A stretch of 23,885 nt of DNA from SURF-25 sp040754255 (GCA_040754255.1 JBFMDA010000023.1:1-23885), one strand, 5' to 3'; positions 1 to 7,806 are shown, counted from the first letter of the stretch. The notes: generated by a model not told the origin, from the sequence alone. Translations and numbers: made by a program.

Positions 1-1536
1 TTTCTCCAGGAAGTTGTCTTTTTTAAAATCGCGCAACCATTTTTTCATGATAATCCAGCCGCCGAAACGAACCACATCGTTACGCCATGGCCGGTACCAT
101 TTTCTCCAGCCTGACCTGATATTATGCAAAAAGAAAAGCAGCGCCGGGAAAGAAAATATATTGAGCACGATTTTGAACATATAGTGAAATTGATAAAACC
201 TTCCCATGATCTTCCTTACCGATAGTTGCATCTCTTCGGCCTTCATGGGCTCATCCGGTTCAAATAGCGGAAAGATACCGTCATAATACTCCCACCCTAC
301 ATCCTCAAGCGGATACACCCTTCCCTGTTTCAGGAGCCTCTGCCTTAAGTCTGTACCGGGTAAAGGAATAGGCAACAAAACTTGTATAGTGTCGATCTTG
401 GCTTTTTTGATAAAACTCCTGATGCGCTTTACCCGTTCCCTTGAGGGCATCTTAAAACTTACCCCCTCTTCCATGGGATAGCCGAAAATGAACATGCCGT
501 GTATAAGAAATCCGAATTTATGGTATATCCTGGTGAGCCGTATCATTTCCTCAGGCTTTAAATGCTTATTCATCGCTTCCAATTCTTCTTTTATCGGCGA
601 TTCAAAACCAATAGCGACGGAGTTAATGCCTGCTTGCCTCATCGCAGCAAGCAATTCGTGGTCATTAGCTTTGTCCAGGCGGATCTGCACTGTAAAATCA
701 AGCCTTCTGCCGATATTCTGCTGGTAATCCTTAAGCATCTGGCAGAACCGTATGGTTTCATCGCGCTGTTGCCCAAAGAGGTCGTCAACAATGAAGAAAT
801 GCCGGGCTTCCATTGTTTCCAAAAGAAAACTGATGCGTTCGAGCATGCGTTCAGGCGCCGAATAGCGCGGTTTACCTTTAACAGTGCAAAACTCGCATTC
901 CATCCCGCAGCCCCTGATTCTTTCTATAGGGTAAATCTTTATCCTCGCATACCGCACCAATGAGAAATCCGGAAGAGGCAGCTTATCAAAATCGCTCAAA
1001 GGCTCCCTCTTGGGGGTAAACAGGACTTCTCCTTGCTTTAAATACGCAAGGCCTTTGATTGTACTTACGTCTCTATCATCTTCTAATGCGCGCAAAAGCT
1101 CTTTAATGGCCTCTTCCCCCTCCCCGATCACCACATAGTCAATCCCCGAATGCAGCGCCTCGCTTATATTTTCTTTCATGAAATGCTGGCCACCCGCAAT
1201 GGTAATAACCCCCTTCTCTTTATAAAAGCGGGCTATTTGATAGAGCCGGGGTATCGTGCTTGTCAGGCCGCCGTAAAGCCCCACCACATCCGCAGGCCTC
1301 AATCTTTGTAAAAACCCATGGTCAGCGCCTGTTGCATCGCCCTTAGGCCCATAGCGGCGCAGGTTATTCTCATCAATAACCTCAACATCCCAGCCTTCCA
1401 TTTCATTCACTGAACTGGCAACGCACACCGGCCCCAACGCAGTAGTCTTGTTGGCGATAAAAGAATAAATATTGAACGCCGGGTAGCCCGGAATCACTAT
1501 CCTTAACCGGAATCTTTTTTTGGCATGATCCAACAT
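1..1536 (-). CDS. B12-binding radical SAM protein, 3' end beyond the window
   Basis: Reading from ATG at 1536, 512 codons stay open to base 1, so the C-terminus lies outside. An AGGAGGG ribosome binding site lies about 9 nt upstream. An earlier ATG at 1543 is followed at once by TAG and cannot be the start. Residues 10-150 look like the N-terminal cobalamin-binding fold of BchE-type radical SAM proteins (opening RLRIVIPGYPAFN, later GGQHFM and VIGEGEEAIKELL). The 4Fe-4S motif CxxxCxxC is at C210, C214 and C217. The radical SAM barrel follows, with IGFESP and HGMFIFGYP segments. A hydrophobic, aromatic-rich stretch near residues 450-500 may be membrane-associated. Family members carry out B12- and SAM-dependent methylations or ring chemistry on lipids, tetrapyrroles and peptides; the substrate cannot be told here. 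It is transcribed separately from the pilin operon upstream, which ends in a terminator. Confidence 0.9.
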   Translation of the reverse strand, partial: MLDHAKKRFRLRIVIPGYPAFNIYSFIANKTTALGPVCVASSVNEMEGWDVEVIDENNLRRYGPKGDATGADHGFLQRLRPADVVGLYGGLTSTIPRLYQIARFYKEKGVITIAGGQHFMKENISEALHSGIDYVVIGEGEEAIKELLRALEDDRDVSTIKGLAYLKQGEVLFTPKREPLSDFDKLPLPDFSLVRYARIKIYPIERIRGCGMECEFCTVKGKPRYSAPERMLERISFLLETMEARHFFIVDDLFGQQRDETIRFCQMLKDYQQNIGRRLDFTVQIRLDKANDHELLAAMRQAGINSVAIGFESPIKEELEAMNKHLKPEEMIRLTRIYHKFGFLIHGMFIFGYPMEEGVSFKMPSRERVKRIRSFIKKAKIDTIQVLLPIPLPGTDLRQRLLKQGRVYPLEDVGWEYYDGIFPLFEPDEPMKAEEMQLSVRKIMGRFYQFHYMFKIVLNIFSFPALLFFLHNIRSGWRKWYRPWRNDVVRFGGWIIMKKWLRDFKKDNFLEK

Positions 1537-1558
1537 ACTACATACCCCTCCTTTTTTT

Positions 1559-1567
1559 ATTATACCA
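1559..1567 (-). promoter_or_regulatory. Probable extended -10 promoter of the radical SAM gene
   Basis: The minus strand reads TGGTATAAT, an extended -10 element with consensus TATAAT at 1564-1559. I see no convincing -35 hexamer, which extended -10 promoters can do without. Transcription would begin near 1552, giving a leader of about 16 nt that just includes the AGGAGGG site. The short leader is the main reason for doubt. Confidence 0.4.
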
Positions 1568-1606
1568 CTTTCGTCATATAATGCATTTAATTTAGCGCAA
1601 TAAGGG

Positions 1607-1636
1607 CAAAAAGAAAGGCCGGACATCAGTCCGGCC
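1607..1636 (-). terminator. Intrinsic terminator of the minor-pilin operon
   Basis: An 8-bp GC-rich stem (GGCCGGAC with GTCCGGCC, 1617-1624 and 1629-1636) closes a 4-nt loop. On the minus strand it is followed by TTTCTTTTTG. It lies about 30 nt past the stop codon of the last pilin gene and separates that operon from the radical SAM gene. Confidence 0.85.
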
Positions 1637-1668
1637 AGTAGGCTACAAAGAAATACCCTGCTATAACG

Positions 1669-3324
1669 TTATTCTTTCCACCAGGCTCCCCGGTATGCCT
1701 CTACCGCCCAAGGCGTAAACGGAGGCATATTGCCCGATGCAAAATCAGTATCATAACTCCAATTCCTGTTAGGCGCAGTATACTGCGGATTACCATACAC
1801 CCAGGCACCCTGGGCAATCTGGCTGTTCCAGAGCTCGACAAAAGAACCCTTAATTTTCAATTCTTTGCCTGTCCACTTCTCATGCATGCGCGGATAGTTC
1901 TCAAGGCCGCCGTTATAGTGCCCCGTAGACGTCTGGTCAATGCCGGAAATAAACGCGGCATTCACTTCGGTATTGCTGGCAACCCGGTAATCCACGGATT
2001 TGGTGCTATTCGCATCGCTCCAGCTGTTCGAAAGCAAATTAACCGCATCGCTGTATACCGCAGAGGGTTTCTTGTTAACCGTATTATAACTGCCCTGCAC
2101 ATATACAGGGTCATTGGAGACGACTGTCAAGCCGCTGTTACGGTATATCTGGGAGCCGTTTACCAGGCGCACCCCAGGGCTCTGATTGCTGGGGGCATCA
2201 TTTCTTGTCGCGTAGATCAATCCGTTAGCGGGAAGATTATTCGCAAAGCTTGGGCTGCCCTCCACGTCACCCGGCGCATACCCCGCAAGTTTCTTGAGGT
2301 CAACATTGGTCATGCGCACATACTTGCCTTCCCTGTTATTATAAAAGGTGGTAGTGGTGGTAACAGTGCCTGCAGGCATATCAGTCCCTTCAACCAAAGG
2401 CACGCCGCTTTTTGTGATTACCCCGTTTTCAATTTTTACGCCTGCCTGGCTGGCATAGTAGCCATCCGGCTGAATCGAACCGACAGAAGGCGCGGTCAAT
2501 TCGGTCACGCCGTGCACGCTGCTCTTTACAGTGCCGTTCCAGCGGGTCTGCGATTCAGTCAACCAATTCGCAGCATCGCTATCAAGGCCGGCCATAGCTT
2601 CAAATTCAGTCGTACCAGCCTTTTTGATAGATACGGTCCCCAGCATGATATCAGAGCTATCCTTGCGATGATTGTAAATATCCCCGGCAGAATGTAAATA
2701 TTCATTATCAATGGTAAGCGTCGCATGCGTGCCCAAATACATATCTTTATTGGTATGGATCCTCCCCGCAAATGTCATAGAGGCTCCAGGCAATATTTCC
2801 AAATCATCGTTGTAAAATACCGCATGCTGGAAGGCATAAATAAGCCTCCTTAAAAAAGCCTGTTTTAAGGTCGCAGTAATTTCGCCATACGTAGGGTGCA
2901 CTGCGGTCGCAGTAACAATATAGGCCTTCACAAATACAGTGCTGCCGTCGGGGTCGCTTACCACTTGCGTGCCGTTTGTGATGTTCGCCGCAGCGATAAA
3001 CGATTCAACCGTAGCGCCGGACGGAAACAACGTGGAATTGGAATAGGTGGTCGTAATAGTCCCGTTTGCCGGATAGCGGTCAATATTCGGGTCTATCTGA
3101 TAGTTAGCAATTGCATAATTAAATTTCTTGATCGCATCCTCAAGCCCGCCTTCTGCGAGGTAAAACACCTCGTTCTGGGCTTTCTGCCTTTGCACGAGCA
3201 GCCGTTCATTCGCATTTCTAAGCAGGAATGCGCCTAAAATAGCAGCTGCTACCACCAGGATCCCATACAATAACACGAATGCCTGCGCCTTCGCATGTTT
3301 CTTGTGCAATATGAACTCTCTCAT
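1669..3324 (-). CDS. Large PilX/GspK-like minor pilin component
   Basis: 551 residues. Residues 12-37 form one hydrophobic helix (AFVLLYGILVVAAAILGAFLLR), followed by an AEGGLEDAIKKF segment. This layout matches PilX/GspK-type N-termini, where AEAG/AEGG follows the membrane helix. There is no canonical G|FxxxE prepilin cleavage site, so processing by prepilin peptidase is uncertain. The long C-terminal part is rich in Gly, Asn, Ser and Thr and includes GRIHTNKDMYLG, which resembles beta-rich extracellular domains. It is far larger than typical PilX (about 160-200 residues). It is the third gene of a PilV/GspI-PilW/GspJ-PilX/GspK ordered set, 16 nt after its neighbour, with a G-rich ribosome binding site before ATG. 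It probably helps prime or cap a type IV pilus or pseudopilus in the envelope. A GspK-like tip role is an equal alternative. Confidence 0.75.
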   Translation of the reverse strand: MREFILHKKHAKAQAFVLLYGILVVAAAILGAFLLRNANERLLVQRQKAQNEVFYLAEGGLEDAIKKFNYAIANYQIDPNIDRYPANGTITTTYSNSTLFPSGATVESFIAAANITNGTQVVSDPDGSTVFVKAYIVTATAVHPTYGEITATLKQAFLRRLIYAFQHAVFYNDDLEILPGASMTFAGRIHTNKDMYLGTHATLTIDNEYLHSAGDIYNHRKDSSDIMLGTVSIKKAGTTEFEAMAGLDSDAANWLTESQTRWNGTVKSSVHGVTELTAPSVGSIQPDGYYASQAGVKIENGVITKSGVPLVEGTDMPAGTVTTTTTFYNNREGKYVRMTNVDLKKLAGYAPGDVEGSPSFANNLPANGLIYATRNDAPSNQSPGVRLVNGSQIYRNSGLTVVSNDPVYVQGSYNTVNKKPSAVYSDAVNLLSNSWSDANSTKSVDYRVASNTEVNAAFISGIDQTSTGHYNGGLENYPRMHEKWTGKELKIKGSFVELWNSQIAQGAWVYGNPQYTAPNRNWSYDTDFASGNMPPFTPWAVEAYRGAWWKE

Positions 3325-3340
3325 TGAGCACCCCCCTTAA

Positions 3341-3928
3341 TTACCTGTTCCTCAACTTTATGATAGAACGCAGATTAATCGTTACGTTCCTGTGAAAGGG
3401 CGTCATTCTCTGAAGCGTCAACAATACCCGCAGTTCGTCATTGTAAAGAGTGGGGTTTATCGCATTGTCCTCAAATTCAACATTGGCAACATCCCTGCAT
3501 AAGATAGTACTCGTACTATTTGCCACGCGCAGCAACTCCTTGTCTGCCGCGACATATTGATACTGGACCGGATGGGCAATGTCCCATTCGGTACTGCCGG
3601 TCGCATTCAACACCAACCCATTCCCGTCAATATCCTGCGGGAGGTAAAATGTAACATTGTGGTTATTCGGTACATCGGGGATAGTAAGGTTGGCTGAAGG
3701 AAAAACGGTTGAGGTGCGCGTTGCGCAATATAATTCATTCGACATAAGCCCTATCGCGTTGCGTGCTGCAGAACGCAGCTCCGTATCATAGGTTGATGAC
3801 TGCCACACATCTATAGCCTGGATAAAAAACTGCGCCATTAGTAATGACAGCACCACAAAAATGACTACCGATAAAAGCGTTTCAATCAAGGTAAACCCAT
3901 ACTCTTTTTTAACAGCCTCTTGCCTCAT
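3341..3928 (-). CDS. Prepilin-type minor pilin, PilW/GspJ-like
   Basis: 195 residues. The N-terminus carries a textbook type IV prepilin signal: a basic leader (MRQEAVKKEY), then G|FTLIE at residues 11-16 with Glu at +5 after cleavage, then a hydrophobic helix of about 20 residues. The following WQSSTYDTELRSAARNAIGLMSNEL segment is typical of PilW/GspJ proteins, where the helix leads into an amphipathic stretch. Prepilin peptidase (PilD) would cleave and methylate it, after which it would join a type IV pilus or pseudopilus in the inner membrane and periplasm. The start lies 4 nt after the stop of the preceding pilin gene, so the two are probably translated together. Whether the machine is a T4P or a type II secretion system cannot be decided, because no assembly ATPase, platform protein or secretin is in view. 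Confidence 0.88.
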   Translation of the reverse strand: MRQEAVKKEYGFTLIETLLSVVIFVVLSLLMAQFFIQAIDVWQSSTYDTELRSAARNAIGLMSNELYCATRTSTVFPSANLTIPDVPNNHNVTFYLPQDIDGNGLVLNATGSTEWDIAHPVQYQYVAADKELLRVANSTSTILCRDVANVEFEDNAINPTLYNDELRVLLTLQRMTPFHRNVTINLRSIIKLRNR

Positions 3929-3932
3929 AAAA

Positions 3933-4358
3933 TCACCGTGTCTTTTTCGTCGTCAGCCTGTTTCCGTATTGCCTGCCGACCTGGTCTTGCCAGTTAACGG
4001 TAACCATAATTTCAAGCGGGTCGCCGGTTGTGTTAGTGTAGGTAACCACTATCTGTTCTCCCTTTAGCGTATAATTGCCGGTTATGTTCGCATAAGGGTT
4101 CGCCGCAGGGCCGTTTATTGTGCCGTTAGGGAATTTCGTGGTCAATTCGTTAAAAGGCGTGCATTTAATCCGCTCCAGCATATCTACCGCATCATCCAGG
4201 GCAACCGTATTGCCTTTGGCAATTTCGGAAAGAAAAATATTGCCCACGTACCCCTGCAAAATCGCAATAGTGGCAATTACGCCTATTGCAACGGCAACAA
4301 GCAGTTCAACTAAGGTTATGCCTGACGTAATTCTCTTTTTTGTCATTTTTCTTTCCAT
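3933..4358 (-). CDS. Prepilin-type minor pilin, PilV/GspI-like
   Basis: 141 residues. The leader MERKMTKKRITS is followed by G|ITLVELLVAVAIGVIATIAIL: a type III prepilin site with Glu at +5 and a long hydrophobic helix. The small C-terminal domain has a LERIKCTPFNEL segment and a VTVNWQD strand, as in PilV/GspI proteins. Two in-frame ATG codons compete: 4358, with no visible ribosome binding site, and 4346, preceded by GGAAAG at short spacing. The latter gives a shorter, still basic leader and may be the true start. It is the first gene of a three-gene minor-pilin operon and sits directly after a c-di-GMP riboswitch and terminator, so expression of the set should follow c-di-GMP level. In PilV/W/X and GspI/J/K systems these proteins form the initiating tip complex of the filament. 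Confidence 0.87.
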   Translation of the reverse strand: MERKMTKKRITSGITLVELLVAVAIGVIATIAILQGYVGNIFLSEIAKGNTVALDDAVDMLERIKCTPFNELTTKFPNGTINGPAANPYANITGNYTLKGEQIVVTYTNTTGDPLEIMVTVNWQDQVGRQYGNRLTTKKTR

Positions 4359-4363
4359 TGTAA

Positions 4364-4405
4364 TAAAAAAATCAGTTTACCTACACGAATGATAGGCAAA
4401 CTGAT
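4364..4405 (-). terminator. Intrinsic terminator, expression platform of the c-di-GMP riboswitch
   Basis: A 13-bp stem (4371-4383 with 4393-4405, one G-U pair) has a 9-nt loop and is followed on the minus strand by seven T residues (4370-4364). It lies 7 nt after the 3' P1 strand of the riboswitch and just before the first pilin gene. This is the usual layout for control by premature termination. Whether ligand turns the genes on or off cannot be read directly. Confidence 0.9.
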
Positions 4406-4412
4406 CCCCCTC

Positions 4413-4544
4413 TACCTTGGCAACCAGGCTATCCCCTAAGGACCCTTGGCTTTGCCCCGCCATACGGTACGTTACAATGGCGGATCTGCCGGTGTTATGG
4501 CAGAGCCCCAAGATTACTCTTGGTTTGCCTTTATCATGCAGGTA
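4413..4544 (-). promoter_or_regulatory. Cyclic di-GMP-I (GEMM) riboswitch with a two-hairpin insertion
   Basis: In minus-strand order the expected c-di-GMP-I parts appear. P1 is TACCT (4544-4540) pairing with AGGTA (4417-4413). GGCAAACC is at 4529-4522. P2 is a 6-bp stem CCAAGA/TCTTGG capped by a GTAA (GNRA) tetraloop at 4517-4514. GCAAAGCC is at 4455-4448. P3 follows (GGGTCCTTAGGGGATAGCC), then GGTTGCC at 4425-4419. Aligned by eye to the Vc2 aptamer, the base matching ligand-contacting G20 is G, which favours c-di-GMP over cGAMP. In place of the short GGGACGC joint, about 50 nt are inserted, forming hairpins 4485-4504 (6 bp) and 4457-4483 (7 bp). It precedes a terminator and minor-pilin genes; pilus genes are a known target class of this riboswitch. 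Confidence 0.85.
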
Positions 4545-4570
4545 CCCACCCTTTTTCTTTCTAACAATAA

Positions 4571-4579
4571 AGTATAACA
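4571..4579 (-). promoter_or_regulatory. Probable extended -10 promoter of the riboswitch and pilin operon
   Basis: The minus strand reads TGTTATACT, a TGn extended -10 with TATACT at 4576-4571. The predicted start near 4564 lies about 20 nt ahead of the aptamer's first paired base. No clear -35 element is seen in the A/T-rich DNA upstream. Confidence 0.45.
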
Positions 4580-4632
4580 TAAAATTTTGAGTTTTTCTTG
4601 TAAAAAACCGTATATCTGCCGTGTTAGCATTC

Positions 4633-5103
4633 CTACCTGCGGCGCACTATTTTCAGGGCAAAAAACGATACAATGTAGGCGGCCATGCCGCAACATAACG
4701 AAATTACCAGGTACCCAAACAGGACCGGAAAGATAATTTTTAAGAAACTAAGTGAAAAAACGTCTTTCCAGCGGAAATCTCCCATCAAGAAAAACCACCG
4801 CGCCCTTATTTCCTGCCATTCTATGTTATATACTGCCGCGCCGATCTTTACCGCCGCCAAGAACGTCACCACGCTCATCCAGGTGTTGGTAAGAACGCTT
4901 CCCGCTAAGGCGGCAGCGCGGTTTAACCGTAATAGTGCAGCCAGCACAAGAGCGGCAATCGGACCTGTCCCCGGTATTATCCCTAACGTTACCCCGAGGC
5001 CAAATCCTAACGCAACCCTCTGCGTAGTGTCGTTGATTTTGACAAGCGCAAAAAATACATTACGCAAAAACCGGCTGCACGCGCAATCTGCTAACATTCT
5101 CAT
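4633..5103 (-). CDS. DUF2062 membrane protein
   Basis: 156 residues. The pattern of a short charged N-terminus (FLRNVFFALVKINDTTQRVALGFGLG), a Gly-rich hydrophobic hairpin (GVTLGIIPGTGPIAALVLAALLRLNRAAALAGSVLTN) and a C-terminal membrane helix followed by basic residues matches DUF2062. Two to four membrane segments are expected. The biochemical role of the family is not established; members are often found beside lipid, cell-wall or glycosyltransferase genes. Its ATG overlaps the stop codon of the AsmA-like gene as ATGA, so the two are probably translationally coupled. A second ATG at residue 3 is an alternative start. It is the last gene before the pilin operon's promoter, and I see no hairpin terminator after it. 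Confidence 0.85.
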   Translation of the reverse strand: MRMLADCACSRFLRNVFFALVKINDTTQRVALGFGLGVTLGIIPGTGPIAALVLAALLRLNRAAALAGSVLTNTWMSVVTFLAAVKIGAAVYNIEWQEIRARWFFLMGDFRWKDVFSLSFLKIIFPVLFGYLVISLCCGMAAYIVSFFALKIVRRR

Positions 5104-7241
5104 AGCCCCTGTTGGATCACCGATAATTCGTCGATGGCCTGGTCAAGGCTTTTTTGAATCGACCTCTCCATCCAGTCAGGCAGTTCTTCTTTTATCTTCT
5201 CTTTAAACTCTCCCCTAAGCCACAACACCCGGACAGCCCTGGGCACGCCGCCAAGCATGAATTTAAAGTCTATGTACGGCTTCTTGATCTTGGTAAGGCT
5301 TAGGAGCTTCTTGAAGGATACGGACTGGTTAAGCAACTCCGATGACATCTGTATGTCCATTTCCCCCTCTACCCTGCCGTTGGTATCCCAATGGGCGTCC
5401 ATCATAAAATCCTTGCTGCGAAGAGAAAGGCCGCGCATCCTTACAAGCTCTTGGGAGAGGGTAAAATAAAGGTGCATGGCGCTAAACCCCATATTGGTTA
5501 ACGAAGGAAGCCTGATAATCGAGGCAAGCAAATCGAGGTCTGCAGCGCCGTTCCTTACATAACATCTCGCTTTCAAAAATTCATTTTCTGAATTATCGAA
5601 CTTAAGCAAGGTTTCCATCGTACCCGACAACAATTTGCTGGTAACGTTGAGGTCAGGGATCAGTTCGCGTACGTCTATGTCATTGCCCTTGATAAATCCG
5701 TTGAACAAAGCCTTATTCTTTATGTCCACGGTCATTTTCCCGCTAAAACGGCCCTGGTAGCCCTTAAACCCGATATCGTTGATAGCGAAACGGTTTTTCC
5801 CTATTCTAAATATTGAGGAGAACTCGCCAAAATACAATTTGTGGTCTCCTGCGGCACCGTGCTTAACCAGGCTGACTGAATCTGCCTTCAATGATTTCTC
5901 TAGGGGGTTAAAATAATCAAAATCGACATTCCTGAATTCGGCCTTTAGGTCGAGGGGCTCGTTCTTTCTCTTATAAATGCCGCTTACCGAAAGCGTGCCT
6001 TTCATGGTGTGTTTGATCTTTCCCTCAAAAACAGCTTCCAACTTAGTAAGGAAAGGGTCGTGGAATGCAATAAATTGTTGCGGGAACGATAACATACAAA
6101 ACACTTTCGGCTCCCGGAGCGCATAAAATTCAAAGGCCAAATTAAGAGGAAGGTTGTTAAGCCAGAAATTTGCGTTACGGATCTTAAGCGCCCCGCGGGC
6201 AAATTCAAGTTCGCCGTTTAAATTTTTTATATCGAACACCTCACCGGATGAAATATGGTATCTAAAACTGCAATCAATCGCATACCCTGCCAGCGAGAAT
6301 TCGGAATTGTCCATAGGGCCGTGGATCTTAAGAGAGACAAAGATGCTTCCGGAGGGGTGAAAATTATTCTTCAAAAACCCGATGCTTGAAACCTGTACCG
6401 TAGAAGGTATAAACGTGATGTCCAGGCGCGGGTTGTATTCGGCAAAATCCCGGTTTACGCCCATACCGATGATCTGCTCTTTGCCTATATTCAGGAGTAT
6501 CATATCCATCACAAAATCATTGCCTCTTACTTTTCCCTGCATTGCGCAATCAAACTCCTCCTGAATTAGCTTCTGTTGGAAAAAGCGCGTAACGAACAAG
6601 CGGTCGGACATCAGGTACTTAAAATGCAATTTACCTTTGAAGCGGACATGTCCGGAGGAATCCAGCCGGATCCGGGCTTTTCGCAAAGACAGGTATATGT
6701 CATGTTCAAATGAAGGCTTGTCCGTGAAAAATATCTGCGCGTGCCCCACATACACACTAGTGTTAATAAGCCGTATCCCTGCGGGTTGATTTTTAAAACG
6801 GGAGAGCCTCTTGTAAATATCGCTGTATACTATTTGGAGATTTAAGCCTTGGGGTTCCCGTTTAACCAGAAAAAGCGCTTCGTGGACCCTGATTGCATCG
6901 AGCACGATCTTGCCGCGGAACAGTGAGGTTAAAGAGAGGGGAATCGACGCAGACTTGATATAAATGCTTGGCTGCTCCTCCTGGGCGCAAAAAATAGCTA
7001 CCCCCCTTACAACCACCCCGCGTAAGTAGTTGAACCCTATGGATTCGATTTCAAGGCGGCACCCGAAAAGGTCACTCAGGAATGCGATAAGTTGGGGGCT
7101 GGATTTCTGGAAGGAATAAGAAAGGATCCCCTGGAATGCGGCGGCCAAGAACACAAAGGAGAAAAGCAGTACCCATAGCCTCCTATGGCCTAACCTCAAG
7201 AAAGGCTTCATTATTTTTGAATACTTCGATCTTGTCGACAT
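5100..7241 (-). CDS. AsmA-family-like envelope protein
   Basis: 713 residues: a basic N-terminus, one membrane helix near residues 22-42 (LWVLLFSFVFLAAAFQGILSYSF), then some 650 residues of alternating hydrophobic beta-strand pattern without cysteine-rich or catalytic motifs. Phrases such as LEIESIGFNYLRGVVVRGVAI and IKNLNGELEFARGALKIRN are typical of AsmA/TamB/YhdP-type proteins, which are anchored in the inner membrane, span the periplasm and are implicated in moving phospholipids to the outer membrane. The distal part ends with a charged amphipathic segment. The ATG at 7241 overlaps the preceding TPR gene by 59 nt. An internal ATG at 7211 (MKPFLRLGHRRLW) cuts the overlap to 29 nt and is plausible; neither has a strong ribosome binding site. 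The family call rests on overall pattern rather than a specific motif. Confidence 0.72.
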   Translation of the reverse strand: MSTRSKYSKIMKPFLRLGHRRLWVLLFSFVFLAAAFQGILSYSFQKSSPQLIAFLSDLFGCRLEIESIGFNYLRGVVVRGVAIFCAQEEQPSIYIKSASIPLSLTSLFRGKIVLDAIRVHEALFLVKREPQGLNLQIVYSDIYKRLSRFKNQPAGIRLINTSVYVGHAQIFFTDKPSFEHDIYLSLRKARIRLDSSGHVRFKGKLHFKYLMSDRLFVTRFFQQKLIQEEFDCAMQGKVRGNDFVMDMILLNIGKEQIIGMGVNRDFAEYNPRLDITFIPSTVQVSSIGFLKNNFHPSGSIFVSLKIHGPMDNSEFSLAGYAIDCSFRYHISSGEVFDIKNLNGELEFARGALKIRNANFWLNNLPLNLAFEFYALREPKVFCMLSFPQQFIAFHDPFLTKLEAVFEGKIKHTMKGTLSVSGIYKRKNEPLDLKAEFRNVDFDYFNPLEKSLKADSVSLVKHGAAGDHKLYFGEFSSIFRIGKNRFAINDIGFKGYQGRFSGKMTVDIKNKALFNGFIKGNDIDVRELIPDLNVTSKLLSGTMETLLKFDNSENEFLKARCYVRNGAADLDLLASIIRLPSLTNMGFSAMHLYFTLSQELVRMRGLSLRSKDFMMDAHWDTNGRVEGEMDIQMSSELLNQSVSFKKLLSLTKIKKPYIDFKFMLGGVPRAVRVLWLRGEFKEKIKEELPDWMERSIQKSLDQAIDELSVIQQGL

Positions 7242-7773
7242 AATCGACGATGTCGTAGCGGTTATTCAAAATGGAGGTATATGACTTTGTTTTTGAATCG
7301 CTAAAAACCAAAAAAAGCGACTTGGAAAAGAATTTTTCTTTCAATCTCACTAATGCTTCGGGGTCCGCTTGGTATTGAGAAATGATCTTATAAAGCATCG
7401 CATACGCAAATACCGCGATTTTATCCTTGGGGTTGGCTTCTATACAATACTGGAGCTCATCGAATGCATCGTTATAATTTTTAATTTGGAAATAATACTC
7501 TGCGAGCGCAAACCGGATCTCATTGGCATGCGCTGACTCGGGATTATCCCTCAGATACGCGGAAAGCCGCATAAACGCAAAGTCGGAATTCTCCTTCCTC
7601 ACCTCTTTTATGAACGCATTAAAATCGCTCGCAGGGACAAAAGTCGCGCAGGAAGAAATGAGTACGGACAATAAGACATACAGTATCAGCGTAGCCACTA
7701 CTCGTTGCGTGCATATCCTTTGTGTTCCTTGTGTATTCATCATCATTATCTTATTGTGCCATAACCTTTGCAT
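7183..7773 (-). CDS. TPR-containing lipoprotein
   Basis: 196 residues. A hydrophobic segment (VVATLILYVLLSVLISSC) ends in a lipobox with Cys42, which indicates signal peptidase II cleavage and a lipid anchor. Residues 60-145 contain helical TPR-like repeats: FAFMRLSAYLRDNPESAHANEIRFALAEYYFQIKNYNDAFDELQYCIEANPKDKIAVFAYAML. The translation from 7773 gives a long leader for a lipoprotein. One of the clustered ATG codons at residues 10-12 (7746, 7743, 7740) may be the real start, and no strong ribosome binding site settles it. It resembles BamD/YfgL-neighbour-type periplasmic scaffolds only in general fold; no specific partner can be named. Its end overlaps the AsmA-like gene, so TPR lipoprotein, AsmA-like and DUF2062 proteins probably form one envelope-related operon. 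Confidence 0.75.
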   Translation of the reverse strand: MQRLWHNKIMMMNTQGTQRICTQRVVATLILYVLLSVLISSCATFVPASDFNAFIKEVRKENSDFAFMRLSAYLRDNPESAHANEIRFALAEYYFQIKNYNDAFDELQYCIEANPKDKIAVFAYAMLYKIISQYQADPEALVRLKEKFFSKSLFLVFSDSKTKSYTSILNNRYDIVDYVDKIEVFKNNEAFLEVRP

Positions 7774-7806
7774 AAAGCCAGCTTTTTTATACGGTAACCC
7801 TTTTCT

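Noticed and set aside
488..963. Plus-strand open frames of 79 and 133 residues
   Set aside because: They are antisense to the radical SAM gene, which has a continuous reading frame with conserved motifs across this stretch.
3933..4358. Assigning the pilin trio firmly to a type II secretion system
   Set aside because: Gene order fits GspI-J-K as well as PilV-W-X, and no ATPase, platform protein or secretin in the window can decide.
4377..4580. 67-residue open frame on the minus strand (start MLYFIVRKKKGG)
   Set aside because: It lies entirely over the c-di-GMP riboswitch and terminator; the conserved RNA motifs explain the sequence, and the protein has no recognisable pattern.
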